This document shows positions 18,755 to 28,140 of a stretch of 64,000 bases of DNA, in pieces. Source of the DNA: UBA981 sp942490995 (lineage in GTDB: Bacteria; Pseudomonadota; Gammaproteobacteria; Ga0077536); NCBI GenBank assembly GCA_942490995.1, contig CALOBG010000110.1, forward strand, positions 10,512 to 74,511, given 5' to 3'. The position numbers and the translations under genes are program-made. The stretch's first letter is position 1, and the number at the start of each line of letters is the position of its first letter. A model generated the notes under the pieces. The model was not told the DNA's origin, did not search any database, and worked only from the letters and a program-made list of their open reading frames with translations.

Positions 18755-19561
18755 TCATGCCGCCCGGTGTCGGATGTGCTCGAGGTAAGGCGCGATATCG
18801 GGGGCGAACGCCGGGTGTTCACACAGGCGCGCGTAGTGCGCCAGGGCGCTGGGAAATTCCGCCACCAAGGCGTCGTCGTGGAGCGCACCGAGGCCGAGCC
18901 CGGCCAGTTGCTCGCGTTGCGCGTGTTCATTGGCAAACAGCACCAGTTCGCAGGCGAAACAGATATCGGCGAGCGTCAGGCAAGGCCCTGTGATCCACTT
19001 GCCGTTGTCGCTCAACGCGCGCTCGATGCCGCCGAGCCAGTGACGCAGGGCTTCGGCGGTTTCGCCATGAATCTCCGCGTTCAGGGTTTGATTCATCAGC
19101 GCCAGCAGATAACGCTGCGAGTCGCGCGCAAAGATCAGACTGGTGTCAAGAAAACTGTCGATCCGCGCAGCGCCGATCGCGTCGTTGCCATACAGCCCGG
19201 CATCGTCGGCAGCCAGGCGCGCGACCGCGCGCAGGATACTGTTCGATTCGAAAACCCCGGTTCTGCCATCGGCACTGAACGCGGCCGGTACCGTGCCGTA
19301 GGGATGGGCAGCGAGGAAAGCGTCGGTCTTGTACAGGGTACCGCCGAATCCGGTCCGCGCCGTCCGCGCGCTTGTGGCGTAATCAGCGCGGACCGTCTCA
19401 TCGAGCGGACGGGCGTCAAAATCCCACAGCCAGTCGGCCAGCGCCTTCGGTGCCGCGCCGCGCAGTTCGATGTCCACGCCGGTGATGCGCGCGGCGATGG
19501 TGGCTTTGAATATGCGCGGGTTGGGTTGGTAAGAAAAAATTCGCAGGGCGGGTGTGGCCAT
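18755..19561 (-). CDS. Glutathione S-transferase family protein
   Basis: A soluble 268-residue protein. An N-terminal thioredoxin-like domain is interrupted or extended ('LRIFSYQPNPRIFKATIAARITG', then 'GTVPAAFSADGRTGVFESNSILRAVARLA'), with the 'ESNSI' loop that binds the gamma-glutamyl part of glutathione. A helical C-terminal domain with 'GPCLTLADICFACELVLF' follows, the family N-capping and hydrophobic core region. About 50 residues between the first strand and the ESNSI loop are longer than in canonical GSTs. It may detoxify epoxides or electrophiles from the neighbouring catabolic genes; that is inference. Start chosen at ATG 19561 with AAGGCAGA upstream. Confidence 0.8.
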   Translation of the reverse strand: MATPALRIFSYQPNPRIFKATIAARITGVDIELRGAAPKALADWLWDFDARPLDETVRADYATSARTARTGFGGTLYKTDAFLAAHPYGTVPAAFSADGRTGVFESNSILRAVARLAADDAGLYGNDAIGAARIDSFLDTSLIFARDSQRYLLALMNQTLNAEIHGETAEALRHWLGGIERALSDNGKWITGPCLTLADICFACELVLFANEHAQREQLAGLGLGALHDDALVAEFPSALAHYARLCEHPAFAPDIAPYLEHIRHRAA

Positions 19562-19686
19562 GGTGATCTGCCTTGTCGATAGTCGCGGCGCACAGCTTAA
19601 CGTAATCACACCGACGGATGACCCCGCCGCGAAGTTGCGCTAGATTGCCGGCTCGAACTGCGAACATTCATTCCTGAGGAACAGAC

Positions 19687-20838
19687 ATGGCGGCAAGCGG
19701 ACCATTGGTTGGTTACAAAGTGATCGAACTGGCAGGCATCGGGCCGAATCCGATGTGCGGCATGATGCTCGCCGATATGGGCGCGGAGGTTATCCGCGTC
19801 GACCGCCTGGTCGAATCGGGGCTCGGTATTGCTATCGATCCCAAGTACAGCCTGCTCAATCGCGGTCGCCGCTCCATCGCCGTGGATATGAAGTCACCCG
19901 AGGGTGTCGAACTCATCCTGCGCCTGGTCGCGGACGCCGATGCGCTCATCGAAGGTTTTCGTCCCGGGGTCACCGAACGCCTCGGGCTCGGCCCGGACGT
20001 CTGTCTCGAGCGTAATCCCAAACTGGTCTACGGCCGCGTCACGGGTTGGGGCCAGGATGGCCCGCTGTCCAAGGCCGCCGGGCACGACATCAACTACATT
20101 TCGATTGCCGGCGCGGCCTACTGCATCGGACCGGACGGTCAACCGCCCGCGCCACCGCTCAACCTGGTCGGCGACTTTGGTGGCGGCGGGATGTTCCTGG
20201 CCCTGGGTGTGGTCGCGGCGCTGCTCGAAGCGCAGAAGTCCGGCCGCGGTCAGGTTGTCGATGCGGCGATGACGGACGGCACGGCGATCCTGATGGCGGC
20301 CATCTACGGCATGCACGGCGCCGGGATCTGGACCGACGAACGCCAGGGCAACATCCTCGACGGCGGCGCGCATTATTACGGTGCTTACGAAACCGCGGAC
20401 GGCAAATACATTTCTATCGCATCGATCGAATCAAAGTTCTACGACGAATTCATGCAGCGCACCGAGTTCAGCGATCCCGATCACGCCGCGCACAAGGACC
20501 GCAAACAATGGCCGGCTACGCGTGCCGAAATGGCCAAACTGTTCAAAAGTAAAACCCGCGACGAATGGTGCACGATCCTCGAGGGCACGGATGTCTGTTT
20601 CGCGCCGGTACTGTCGATGAGCGAGGCGCCGTCGCACCCGCACAACGTCGCGCGGAAAACCTTCGTCGAGTTGGACGGCGTTACACAGCCGGCGCCGGCG
20701 CCACGCTTCAGCCGCACCCCTTCGCAGGTGCAGAAAGCGCCGTCGGCAAGTGGCGCCGACACCAGCGCGGTATTGCAGGACTGGGGGCTGGCCGGCGCCG
20801 AAATCGAGCAGCTCAAGGCAGCCAGGGTAGTTGGCTAG
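19687..20838 (+). CDS. Alpha-methylacyl-CoA racemase-like CaiB/BaiF protein (2 of 2)
   Basis: A family III CoA-transferase fold of 383 residues. It carries 'LVGYKVIELAGIGPNPMCGMMLADMGAEVIRVDR' and the racemase signature 'GHDINYISIAGAAYCIG', whose His and Asp are the catalytic pair known from 2-methylacyl-CoA racemases. 'NLVGDFGGGGMFLALGVVAALLEAQKSGRGQVVDAAMTDG' completes the active site. It would interconvert (R)- and (S)-2-methylacyl-CoA esters in branched-chain or sterol side-chain degradation. TGAGGAA precedes the ATG at good spacing. Probably monocistronic or followed by the Sel1 gene. Confidence 0.92.
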   Translation: MAASGPLVGYKVIELAGIGPNPMCGMMLADMGAEVIRVDRLVESGLGIAIDPKYSLLNRGRRSIAVDMKSPEGVELILRLVADADALIEGFRPGVTERLGLGPDVCLERNPKLVYGRVTGWGQDGPLSKAAGHDINYISIAGAAYCIGPDGQPPAPPLNLVGDFGGGGMFLALGVVAALLEAQKSGRGQVVDAAMTDGTAILMAAIYGMHGAGIWTDERQGNILDGGAHYYGAYETADGKYISIASIESKFYDEFMQRTEFSDPDHAAHKDRKQWPATRAEMAKLFKSKTRDEWCTILEGTDVCFAPVLSMSEAPSHPHNVARKTFVELDGVTQPAPAPRFSRTPSQVQKAPSASGADTSAVLQDWGLAGAEIEQLKAARVVG

Positions 20839-20935
20839 CGGACATTCGAAGCGCAGCGGAATGAAGGGATCGTATGGCGCCGCGCATACCCTGATTCCTG
20901 GCCGCGCGGCTCACCGACGCGGCGTGCCATGCGGC

Positions 20936-21442
20936 ATGGCAAGGGTACAGGCGAGCGCGAGTGCTGCCGCCGGCCTGGCGCTCGTTGCCGCTCTCGTTGC
21001 CTGCACCGCCGGTGGTGATCCGGCGGAGCTGTTCCGCGCTGGAAAGTTCCCGCACGCCCTGGCGATCTTTTCCGAACGGGCTGCCGCTGGCGATCTCGCG
21101 GCGACTAACTTCCTGGGTATCCATTACTACCTCGGCGCTGGGGTCGAACGTGACTTCGAGCGCGCCGCTGCGTATTTCGAACAGGCCGCGCTCGCCGGTA
21201 ATGCCGATGCGCAGCGTAATTTCGCCATCATGTATATGCGCGGTCTTGGTGTGGAGCAGGACAACCATCGCGCCTACGGCTGGTTTTTCCAGGCCTACAG
21301 TGGTGGCAACAAAAACGCGCGCGAATACCTGCGAAACCTGTCCGATAACGTTACTCCCAACGCCGGCGGCAAGGCGCGCAAATGGGTCGCGCAGCAGGTG
21401 CGCGACTACGCCCGGCAGCGGACCGCCGCCGAGGCAAACTGA
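20936..21442 (+). CDS. Sel1-repeat lipoprotein
   Basis: A small 168-residue envelope protein. It starts with a lipoprotein-like signal (ASAAAGLALVAALVAC, then TAGGDP) and has at least two Sel1/TPR-like repeats: 'AATNFLGIHYYLGAGVERDFERAAAYFEQAALAGNADAQRNFAIMYMRGLGVEQDNHRAYGWFFQA' is split over two 36-residue units. Sel1 repeats usually mediate protein contacts in the periplasm. The ATG at 20936 is preferred because the signal sequence starts there, although the frame is open further upstream. The amidase begins five bases after the stop, so the two are an operon. Confidence 0.75.
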   Translation: MARVQASASAAAGLALVAALVACTAGGDPAELFRAGKFPHALAIFSERAAAGDLAATNFLGIHYYLGAGVERDFERAAAYFEQAALAGNADAQRNFAIMYMRGLGVEQDNHRAYGWFFQAYSGGNKNAREYLRNLSDNVTPNAGGKARKWVAQQVRDYARQRTAAEAN

Positions 21443-21447
21443 GCGCC

Positions 21448-22860
21448 ATGCACGACCCGGAATTACATTTCCGCTCGGCACGCGAACTGCTGACGGGCAT
21501 TGACGACGGATCACTGAGCGCGGGTAGTGTTCTCGAAGCGTTTCTGTCCCGTATCGACGCCGTCAATCCGACCGTCAATGCGATCGTCACCCTCGATCGC
21601 GCGGCCGCGCACGCGCGCGCCGCGGAGCTCGACGAACTCGGGCCGGATCTCGAACGTCGGCCGCTGCACGGCCTGCCGATCGCGGTCAAGGACCTCGCCC
21701 TGACGCGCGGTATGCGCACCACCATGGGCTCGCCGATTTACCGCGACTTCGTGCCCGACGTCGACGAGCTGTTCGTTGCGCGCCTGCGCGCTGCCGGCGC
21801 CAATATCATCGGCAAAACCAATACCCCGGAATTCGGCGCCGGTTCGCAGACTTTCAATACGGTGTTCGGCGCAACCCGCAATCCTTATGACCTCGACAAA
21901 ACCTGCGGCGGTTCCAGCGGCGGCGCGGCGGTTGCGCTGGCAACCGGCATGCTGCCACTCGCCGATGGCAGCGACCTGGGCGGATCGCTGCGTAACCCGG
22001 CTTCGTTCTGTAACGTGGTCGGTTTTCGACCCTCGCCCGGGCGCGTGCCGTCGTGGCCGAAACAGTTCTCCAGCGACCCGCTCGCCGTGCACGGTCCGAT
22101 GGCGCGCTCGGTCGACGATCTGGCCCTGCTGTTGTCGGTGATGGCCGGGCCCGATCCCCGCGTGCCGATTTCGATCGACCAGCCCGGGACGCTGTTCAGG
22201 CAGTCACTGGTGAGCGAAACGCGCGGTTTGCGCCTGGCTTACAGCCCGGACCTCGAGCGCTATCCGGTTGCACCTGAGGTCACCGCCGTGCTTGAGCGAG
22301 CGTTACCGGTGTTCGAGTCGCTCGGCTGCGAGTTGGCACGCGGCTGTCCGGACCTCAGCGACGCGGACGAAATTTTTCGCACGCTGCGCGCGTGGATGTT
22401 CGTCGCGCGCTCGTCGCATGATTACGCACAGCATCGCGGGCAGATGAAAGATACCCTGGTGTGGAACATCGAGCAGGGTCTCAAGCTCAGCGGCGCGGAC
22501 ATCGCCGATGCCGAAATCAAGCGCAGCGCCTTGATCGACCGCGTCGCCGGATTTTTCGAGGACTACGATTTTCTGTTATGCCCGGCGGCGCAGGTGGCGC
22601 CGTTTCCGATCGAGCAGGAATGGGTGCGCTCGATCAATGGCATCGAGATGCACACCTACCTCGACTGGATGGGCGTATGCTGCGCGATCACGGTGACCGG
22701 CTGTCCGGCGATTTCGATCCCGGCGGGTTTTTCCGACGCCGGACTGCCGGTCGGTCTGCAGATCGTCGGTCGCCGCGGCGCTGACCTCGAGGTGCTCAAA
22801 GTGGCGCGCGCTTTCGAGCAGGCTACCCGGCACGCTGAACGGCGGCCGGATCTGGACTGA
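21448..22860 (+). CDS. Amidase (amidase signature family, 1 of 2)
   Basis: An amidase-signature hydrolase of 470 residues. The Ser-cisSer-Lys triad regions are visible: the Lys in 'GLPIAVKDLALTRGMRTT' and the serines in 'DKTCGGSSGGAAVALATGMLPLADGSDLGGSLRNPASFC'. It would hydrolyse an amide to acid and ammonia in the cytoplasm. The spacing and C-terminal 'CPAISIPAGFSDAGLPVGLQIVGRR' are typical. The start at 21448 lies five bases after the Sel1 gene; upstream in-frame codons overlap that gene and look non-native. Confidence 0.9.
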   Translation: MHDPELHFRSARELLTGIDDGSLSAGSVLEAFLSRIDAVNPTVNAIVTLDRAAAHARAAELDELGPDLERRPLHGLPIAVKDLALTRGMRTTMGSPIYRDFVPDVDELFVARLRAAGANIIGKTNTPEFGAGSQTFNTVFGATRNPYDLDKTCGGSSGGAAVALATGMLPLADGSDLGGSLRNPASFCNVVGFRPSPGRVPSWPKQFSSDPLAVHGPMARSVDDLALLLSVMAGPDPRVPISIDQPGTLFRQSLVSETRGLRLAYSPDLERYPVAPEVTAVLERALPVFESLGCELARGCPDLSDADEIFRTLRAWMFVARSSHDYAQHRGQMKDTLVWNIEQGLKLSGADIADAEIKRSALIDRVAGFFEDYDFLLCPAAQVAPFPIEQEWVRSINGIEMHTYLDWMGVCCAITVTGCPAISIPAGFSDAGLPVGLQIVGRRGADLEVLKVARAFEQATRHAERRPDLD

Positions 22861-22884
22861 TCGCGACACGCGCACCCGGCACGA

Positions 22885-23388
22885 CTAAACCTCCGGCGGC
22901 TTGCGCGCCTTGGTTGTGCCCAGTCCTTCGCGCGGTTTGCCGATGTTGTCGTCGACAAAGGCCACGAAATCGGGGTGAAAGCGCTCGCGGCGCGGTTCCC
23001 ACCAGCGCATGAAACCCTGGCCGGCGCTGGCGAAGCGCACCGTGTAGCCGATCCGGCGCAAGGTGAATTTTTCATCCAGATCGACCGCGCGCAGGTAGGT
23101 GGCCTGGGTCGAATCCCACAGGTACAGGCCGAGTTCGTCCCAGCGATAGCGTTCGAGATCGGTCAGTTCATCGTTCTCCTGCATGCCTTTCAGCCACACT
23201 TCGAGGTTACCGTCCTGCAGCAGGATTTCGCGAAAGCGATTGGTGGCGTCGCGTAGCGCGTCGATAGCGCTGAGGCGGGCGAGGCGGTTGGCGCGTTTGA
23301 CTTCCATGGCCACGTAGATAACCGAGGCGACCACCGCAATGGAACTGATGAAGCTGCCGAGGTAGCCGAGTATTTCAACGATGGACAT
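22885..23388 (-). CDS. Hypothetical membrane-anchored protein
   Basis: A 167-residue protein with one N-terminal membrane helix (about residues 7-28, 'LGYLGSFISSIAVVASVIYVAMEV'). A charged helical region and the segment 'RYRWDELGLYLWDSTQATYL...GFMRWWEPRRERFHPDFVAFVD' follow. This resembles small DUF6082-like or uncharacterised inner-membrane proteins I have seen beside catabolic genes, but I do not assign a family. The start at 23388 places the helix at the very N-terminus and has AAGGGAATTCC upstream. Convergent with the amidase. Confidence 0.65.
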   Translation of the reverse strand: MSIVEILGYLGSFISSIAVVASVIYVAMEVKRANRLARLSAIDALRDATNRFREILLQDGNLEVWLKGMQENDELTDLERYRWDELGLYLWDSTQATYLRAVDLDEKFTLRRIGYTVRFASAGQGFMRWWEPRRERFHPDFVAFVDDNIGKPREGLGTTKARKPPEV

Positions 23389-23535
23389 GCCTGGAATTCC
23401 CTTTTTTTTGCAGCAAAGCCCAAGGCTATGCGGTAGGTGAGCCGCCGGCAACTTCAGTGTGAATGCCGGTCACCGCGATCCGGATCGCACCGGCGAGCGT
23501 ATACGGGATTCGCAGTTTAAAGCGCACGGACCGGC

Positions 23536-24486
23536 ATGAATGATGATCACACTAAACCGGGGCGGCGGCCCCGGCTGGCGGAGCGCCCGCGCGGCAGGCT
23601 TGGCGGGCTGGTGTTGTTGCTTGCCGCCCACGCAGCAGCCGCGGCACCCGCCGCGACCGATGCCGATGCCGTGCTGCTCAATCCGCCGCCGGGCGACTAC
23701 GTTAATCTCGATACCCATCGTTTGTACTACCACTGCGAAGGCCGCGGCAAACCGACCGTTGTGATCGACGCAGGGCTCGGCAGCAGTTCTTTGGAATGGC
23801 GCGCCGTGCAGGTAGAACTGAGCGCGCAAACTCGCGTGTGCAGTTACGATCGGGCCGGTTACGGCTGGAGTGATCCGGGGCCGTCGCCGCGTTCCACCCG
23901 CCAGATCGCGGCCGAACTGCGCCTGTTGCTGCAGCGTATCAACGAGCGGCCGCCGTATGTGCTGGTCGGTCACTCCTTCGGTGGCTTCACTGCGCGCTAC
24001 CTGGCGTCGCGTTACCCCGATGAGGTCGCCGCGGTGGTGCTGGTTGAATCCTCGCATCCGCGGCAACTGCTCGAATTCGATACCGCAACGTCGGCCCGAC
24101 ATCCCCTCAATCCGGCGCGCTTCGCCACTGACGGTAGCCACGGCAATGCCGTTGCCTACGCGGCCGGATTTCTGAATTCACGCCGCAAGGCGGTGTTTGC
24201 CCAGATGGACGAACTCAATCACTTCGCGCAAAGCGCCGAGGAGGTGACTGATGCCGGCACCCTGGGCGCCATTCCATTGCTGGTCGTGGCTCGCGATCTC
24301 GTCGGCGGCGAGGACCGTGAACGCGAACGCGAATGGCGGGCCATGCAGGGTTCACTGGCTGCGCTGTCGGTACGCGGCCGCCTGCTGGTGGTGCCTGGTG
24401 CGGGGCACGATATGCCGCTCAGTCATCCGTCTGCCGTCGCAACGGCGATCCTGGATACGCTGGAGGAGCTGCGCGCAGGTTTCTGA
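23536..24486 (+). CDS. Secreted alpha/beta-hydrolase
   Basis: A 316-residue hydrolase. An N-terminal hydrophobic stretch ending 'AHAAAAAPAATDADA' looks like a signal peptide. The core fold has 'PTVVIDAGLGSSSLEWRAVQ', 'VCSYDRAGYGWSDPGPSPRS', the nucleophile Ser147 in VGHSFGG, and the C-terminal His in 'VPGAGHDMPLSHP'. This arrangement is usual in periplasmic ester or lactone hydrolases. The substrate is not visible. It converges on the MFS gene at 24503 with only 16 bases between the stops. Confidence 0.85.
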   Translation: MNDDHTKPGRRPRLAERPRGRLGGLVLLLAAHAAAAAPAATDADAVLLNPPPGDYVNLDTHRLYYHCEGRGKPTVVIDAGLGSSSLEWRAVQVELSAQTRVCSYDRAGYGWSDPGPSPRSTRQIAAELRLLLQRINERPPYVLVGHSFGGFTARYLASRYPDEVAAVVLVESSHPRQLLEFDTATSARHPLNPARFATDGSHGNAVAYAAGFLNSRRKAVFAQMDELNHFAQSAEEVTDAGTLGAIPLLVVARDLVGGEDREREREWRAMQGSLAALSVRGRLLVVPGAGHDMPLSHPSAVATAILDTLEELRAGF

Positions 24487-24502
24487 ACGCAGCCGTTGGC
24501 GT

Positions 24503-25810
24503 TCAGCCGGTCTCCGGCAGGCGACTGGCGCACAGCGCGCCCGCTGCGCCCATCGACGCCAGTATCGCGATAACGGCGCCGAACGACAGCACCGAAGCCA
24601 GCGCGCCGATCAGGCCCGTCGCCAGCAGGACGACGCCGATCACGGAATTGCTGACCGCGACGTAGTCGGTGCGCTGATTGCCGCTGGCGAGATCGATCAC
24701 GTAAGTTTTGCGCCCCACGCGTACTCCGGCGTGGGCGACGCTGAGTACGAAATAGGCCGACGGCAACAACCACAGGGTCGACAGCAGATCCGCGGCCAGC
24801 CAGCTCACGACCGCGACGCCGCCGCCGGCGCCGGCGCTGAGCAGGGCCGCAAACACCATCACCTGGCGACTCGATCGATCGGTGGCGCGACCCCACAGTG
24901 GCGCCGAAACCAGGCTAGCGAATCCGCTGGCGGCAATGAACATGCCCAGCACGCGCGCGTCGGCGCCAATTTCCGCCTGGCCGAGGGCGACGAAGTAGGG
25001 CGCGGTAAGCGCGGAGCACAGCAGCAATGAACGCGCGATCACGAAGCGCCGGAAGGGCAGGTCGCGAAGCAACAGGCCGAGACGCGCCCACGCCGCGCTG
25101 AGCGCATTTTCGCCACCGTCGGTTTCGCCCGGGATCTCGTTCACGCCGGCGTACAGTGCCGCCGCGAGCAGCCATAAACCTGCCGCGCCGAGCAGGGCGA
25201 GCGCATAGACAGAATCGGTACCGGCAGCGTCTACGCGATCGCGGTACAGCAGGGCCAGACCCAGACCGACGGTCAGCAAGCCGGCGGCGCTCGCCGACCA
25301 GCCGTTGAGCTGCCCGCGTCGCCCTTTGGGTATGGTTTTGCCGACCACGTCCTTGGCGGCCACCGAACACAGACCGCGCGCCAGGCTGAACACCACCAGC
25401 AGCGCGAGGATCGTCCAACCGCCGGCGCTGCCGCGCATCACCAGCACCACCGAACCGATCCCGAGCAAGGTCAGCGCCTGCACCACCGATCCGCCGACCC
25501 ACACCCATTTCCTGACCGGCAGGCGTCGCACGAAGCTGGCGATCAACAGCTGCGGCAGCAGCGAACCCGATTCGCGGATCGGCACCAGCAGCCCCAGCAT
25601 CCAGGCCGGAGCGCCGACGCTGCTCATCACCCAGGCAAGTACGGTTTTGGGATTGGCAATCGCGTCGCCGAGCTTGGTCAGAAAGTAGCTACCGAGCAGG
25701 ATCAGAAAATTGCCCGGCGAGGCGCGACACGCGGCGTCGGGGATGTCGCGACAGGCGCGCGCATCCTCCTGGTTGGTCAGCAGTTCGTAGATCGATTGAG
25801 TGAGCTGCAT
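24503..25810 (-). CDS. Major facilitator superfamily transporter
   Basis: A 435-residue membrane protein with roughly 12 helices. The early 'LTKLGDAIANPKTVLAWVMSSVGAP' and 'PIRESGSLLPQLLIASFVRRLPVRKWVW' carry the MFS loop basic residues, and 'KTIPKGRRGQLNGWSASAAG' occupies the middle loop. Substrate unknown. It ends a minus-strand run that begins at 31862, 79 bases downstream of the formamidase gene. Confidence 0.82.
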   Translation of the reverse strand: MQLTQSIYELLTNQEDARACRDIPDAACRASPGNFLILLGSYFLTKLGDAIANPKTVLAWVMSSVGAPAWMLGLLVPIRESGSLLPQLLIASFVRRLPVRKWVWVGGSVVQALTLLGIGSVVLVMRGSAGGWTILALLVVFSLARGLCSVAAKDVVGKTIPKGRRGQLNGWSASAAGLLTVGLGLALLYRDRVDAAGTDSVYALALLGAAGLWLLAAALYAGVNEIPGETDGGENALSAAWARLGLLLRDLPFRRFVIARSLLLCSALTAPYFVALGQAEIGADARVLGMFIAASGFASLVSAPLWGRATDRSSRQVMVFAALLSAGAGGGVAVVSWLAADLLSTLWLLPSAYFVLSVAHAGVRVGRKTYVIDLASGNQRTDYVAVSNSVIGVVLLATGLIGALASVLSFGAVIAILASMGAAGALCASRLPETG

Positions 25811-25889
25811 CGCTTCGTATCAGGTCTGGAATTGCAGCGCGAGTCAGCCGCCACGGCGGCCGTGCTGCCCCATCGTTTAGAACGCCGGA

Positions 25890-26879
25890 TCAGATCGCAG
25901 GAAACAACCGGTCCTTGGGATACTCGGCGCCGGCCACGTGACGCGCCGTCATGGCGCGCACCATCTGGTAGACACGCACCCGGAAAGCCGGGTCGGCGGA
26001 CATCCTGAGATAGGAATCCTTGCCGGAAATGCCGTAATCCTCCAGCAGCCAGTCCATCATGTTGTCACAGGCGTCATAAACAGCGTGCTCGAGCGGCAGG
26101 TTGATGCCGACCGCGACGATACTGTCGGGTTTATCGATGCGCACGCACGGCAGACGCTTGTTTTTGACCACTTCGCAACGCAACTGCACCAGCGCGCGCG
26201 TTTCATCGGCCAGGGCGGTGAACTCGGTGTCGCCCTGACCGCCGTGCACGTCGCCGACATAGAGCAGGGCGCCATCGTGGTATGCGTTGAGGTAGACGGT
26301 ATTGCCGGCGCAGATATCGCGACAATCGATGTTGCCGCCAAACGCGCCCTGGCCGAGCAACGAGGTATGGACTTCGCGTTCGGAACAGGTTGCCAGTGTG
26401 CCGATGAACGGCTGCAGGTCCCAGGTCAGTTTGTCCGAATAGCGGCCTTTGCCGTCGCGGGTGGTGCCGGACGGTCCGGGCAGGTGCTCGATGACCTGGA
26501 CGTGGCCCTCGGCGCAGTCGGCCCACTTGCGCGAATCGGCCAATGGTCCGACCCCGGGAATGATGCCGGTGAAGCCGTAGCGCCACGGCTCAACGAAGTC
26601 GATATGTACGGCCAGGACGTCGCCGGCGGCGCAGCCTTCGACATAAATCGGCCCGACCACCGGGTTGAAATTCGGCGGCGAGGCTTTCAACAGCTTGTCC
26701 ATATGCGGGTCGTTGACCATGCGATGCACGGTCGGCGCGTCGCTGTCGTCCTCGATCATGCCGGTCAAAGCATCGTCGGTTTCAATCTGGAAGGCCTCGC
26801 CGGTTTTGACTTTCAATACCGGTTCGTCATGGTAATCAAAAGCGTAGCGGGTCACCGTCCCGCGCGTGATTTTCTGCAT
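25890..26879 (-). CDS. Acetamidase/formamidase family protein
   Basis: A 329-residue FmdA/AmdA-type protein, unrelated to the amidase-signature family. It has 'VGPIYVEGCAAGDVLAVHIDFVEPWRYGFTGIIPGVGPLAD', 'FIGTLATCSEREVHTSLLGQGAFGGNIDCRDICAGNTVYLNAYHDGALLYVGDVHGGQGDTEF' and a conserved 'ALTEHAVYD'-like end ('LPLEHAVYDACDNMMDWL'). The GDVHGGQGD metal-site motif is intact. It would release ammonia from short amides. The ATG 26879 has AGGGGAG at good spacing. It lies 52 bases after the gene ending at 26932 on the same strand. Confidence 0.9.
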   Translation of the reverse strand: MQKITRGTVTRYAFDYHDEPVLKVKTGEAFQIETDDALTGMIEDDSDAPTVHRMVNDPHMDKLLKASPPNFNPVVGPIYVEGCAAGDVLAVHIDFVEPWRYGFTGIIPGVGPLADSRKWADCAEGHVQVIEHLPGPSGTTRDGKGRYSDKLTWDLQPFIGTLATCSEREVHTSLLGQGAFGGNIDCRDICAGNTVYLNAYHDGALLYVGDVHGGQGDTEFTALADETRALVQLRCEVVKNKRLPCVRIDKPDSIVAVGINLPLEHAVYDACDNMMDWLLEDYGISGKDSYLRMSADPAFRVRVYQMVRAMTARHVAGAEYPKDRLFPAI

Positions 26880-26931
26880 GCTGAAACTCCCCTGGTCAGG
26901 TAATCCCTGGGGACATGATAGCGCCAGCAAC

Positions 26932-27516
26932 CTATTCGGTGAGCGGGTCGGCGCTGCGCGGCGGAATATTGTTGTATTCCACGTCCTGGCTGAGCGCCAT
27001 GCCGGCGCACCGCGCGATCAGGTCGAACGGGAACTCGTCGGGGTTGGTGGCGACGCCGACCTTGATGTGGATCGACTTCATCAGATCGGCGCCGATTCTG
27101 GCCGCATCGGGGAGTTCGGGATAAGCATCGGAATTGTGATGGGAAAATTTCATGCCGAGGCGGAAATCCGCGGCCGGGGCGATGTGGATGCGATCGGTAT
27201 CGATAATGCCGAACGTCAGCTTGATGGCGTGGTGACGGGTGTAGCAGGCGCGCTCACCGCCGATTGCATCGGCCTCGTCTCTATCGATCAGGAACACCGC
27301 ATCGACCAGGATCTTTTCGCTGGCAGGGTCGTAGCTGACGCGCAGGTAATCGCTTTGTTTGCGGCGCACGCTTTGCAGCTCTTCCTCGACCAGAAACAGG
27401 CCCCAGTCGAACATCGACATCGGTTCGGCACGCAGCTTGGTGACGACGGTCTTCATATCCGCGGCCTGCGCCACGCCCGCGGCGAGCGCCGCTGACAGTA
27501 CCAGGGTTCGGATCAT
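26932..27516 (-). CDS. Secreted hypothetical protein
   Basis: A 194-residue protein with a clear signal peptide (IRTLVLSAALAAGVAQA, cleavage before AD) and a soluble domain of about 175 residues rich in charged residues. The domain includes 'EPMSMFDWGLFLVEEEL' and 'DFRLGMKFSHHNSDAYPELPDAARIGADLM'. I do not recognise the family. The start 27516 is chosen because it gives the signal peptide; the frame is open much further upstream but would overlap the TlpA gene. Only 22 bases separate it from the TlpA stop, so the two periplasmic proteins are probably co-expressed. Confidence 0.7.
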   Translation of the reverse strand: MIRTLVLSAALAAGVAQAADMKTVVTKLRAEPMSMFDWGLFLVEEELQSVRRKQSDYLRVSYDPASEKILVDAVFLIDRDEADAIGGERACYTRHHAIKLTFGIIDTDRIHIAPAADFRLGMKFSHHNSDAYPELPDAARIGADLMKSIHIKVGVATNPDEFPFDLIARCAGMALSQDVEYNNIPPRSADPLTE

Positions 27517-27538
27517 GAAGGCGACTCGCTGCGGAGTG

Positions 27539-28036
27539 TTATTGGCCGATAAATTTGTCGAGCGCGGCGAGCGTGATCGGGCCATCGAGATAGGCGTGCA
27601 GACCACCGTCTTTATCGAATAACAGATAGGTCGGCGTGCCGGTGAAATCTTCGCCGGTGGCCTTTTCGTAGAGTTCACCAAACTGTTGTGAGTCGGCGAT
27701 CACGGACGGAAAGCTGTGCTGCATTTTTTCACGGTACGCACGCACTTCCTCGGTGTGGTCCTTGCCATCGAGCGAGATACCGAGCACCACCGCGTCGCTG
27801 GCGTGGTGTTTGTCATGAAATTCGGTGATCACGGGATACTGGCGGCGGCATACCGAGCAGTACGTGGTCCATACCATCACCAGGGTCCATTTCGATTTAT
27901 CCAGATGATCGCCAAGACCACCCGTTTTCCCATCGAGGGTGTGTACCGTCACGCCACCGGCGAGTCCCGTGAGGGGCAGGAGCAGGGTAATCGCGAGCAG
28001 CGCTCGAGTCATGAATTTCTGGTGTCGGCAGGTCAT
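27539..28036 (-). CDS. TlpA/ResA-like periplasmic thiol-disulfide protein
   Basis: A 165-residue thioredoxin-fold protein. After a signal sequence (hydrophobic residues about 11-27) it has 'WTLVMVWTTYCSVCRRQYPVI' with the redox pair Cys60-Ser-Val-Cys63. The cis-Pro loop is 'FTGTPTYLLFDKDGG'. It would reduce or exchange disulfides in the periplasm. ATG 28036 is preferred because GAGGGA lies five bases upstream; another ATG at 28012 begins the hydrophobic core. It belongs to the minus-strand run with P450 and redoxin genes, and is a conventional Cys counterpart to the probable Sec-redoxin at 29630. Confidence 0.88.
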   Translation of the reverse strand: MTCRHQKFMTRALLAITLLLPLTGLAGGVTVHTLDGKTGGLGDHLDKSKWTLVMVWTTYCSVCRRQYPVITEFHDKHHASDAVVLGISLDGKDHTEEVRAYREKMQHSFPSVIADSQQFGELYEKATGEDFTGTPTYLLFDKDGGLHAYLDGPITLAALDKFIGQ

Positions 28037-28140
28037 TGGGTCCCTCGGCATTCGCGGCCCGATGCGGCGGCCGGTGGCGGTGTGTGATGGCTATTTAGAA
28101 ACCTGACAGGCAGTTAGTTCATCCTGACCGGAAAATCGTT

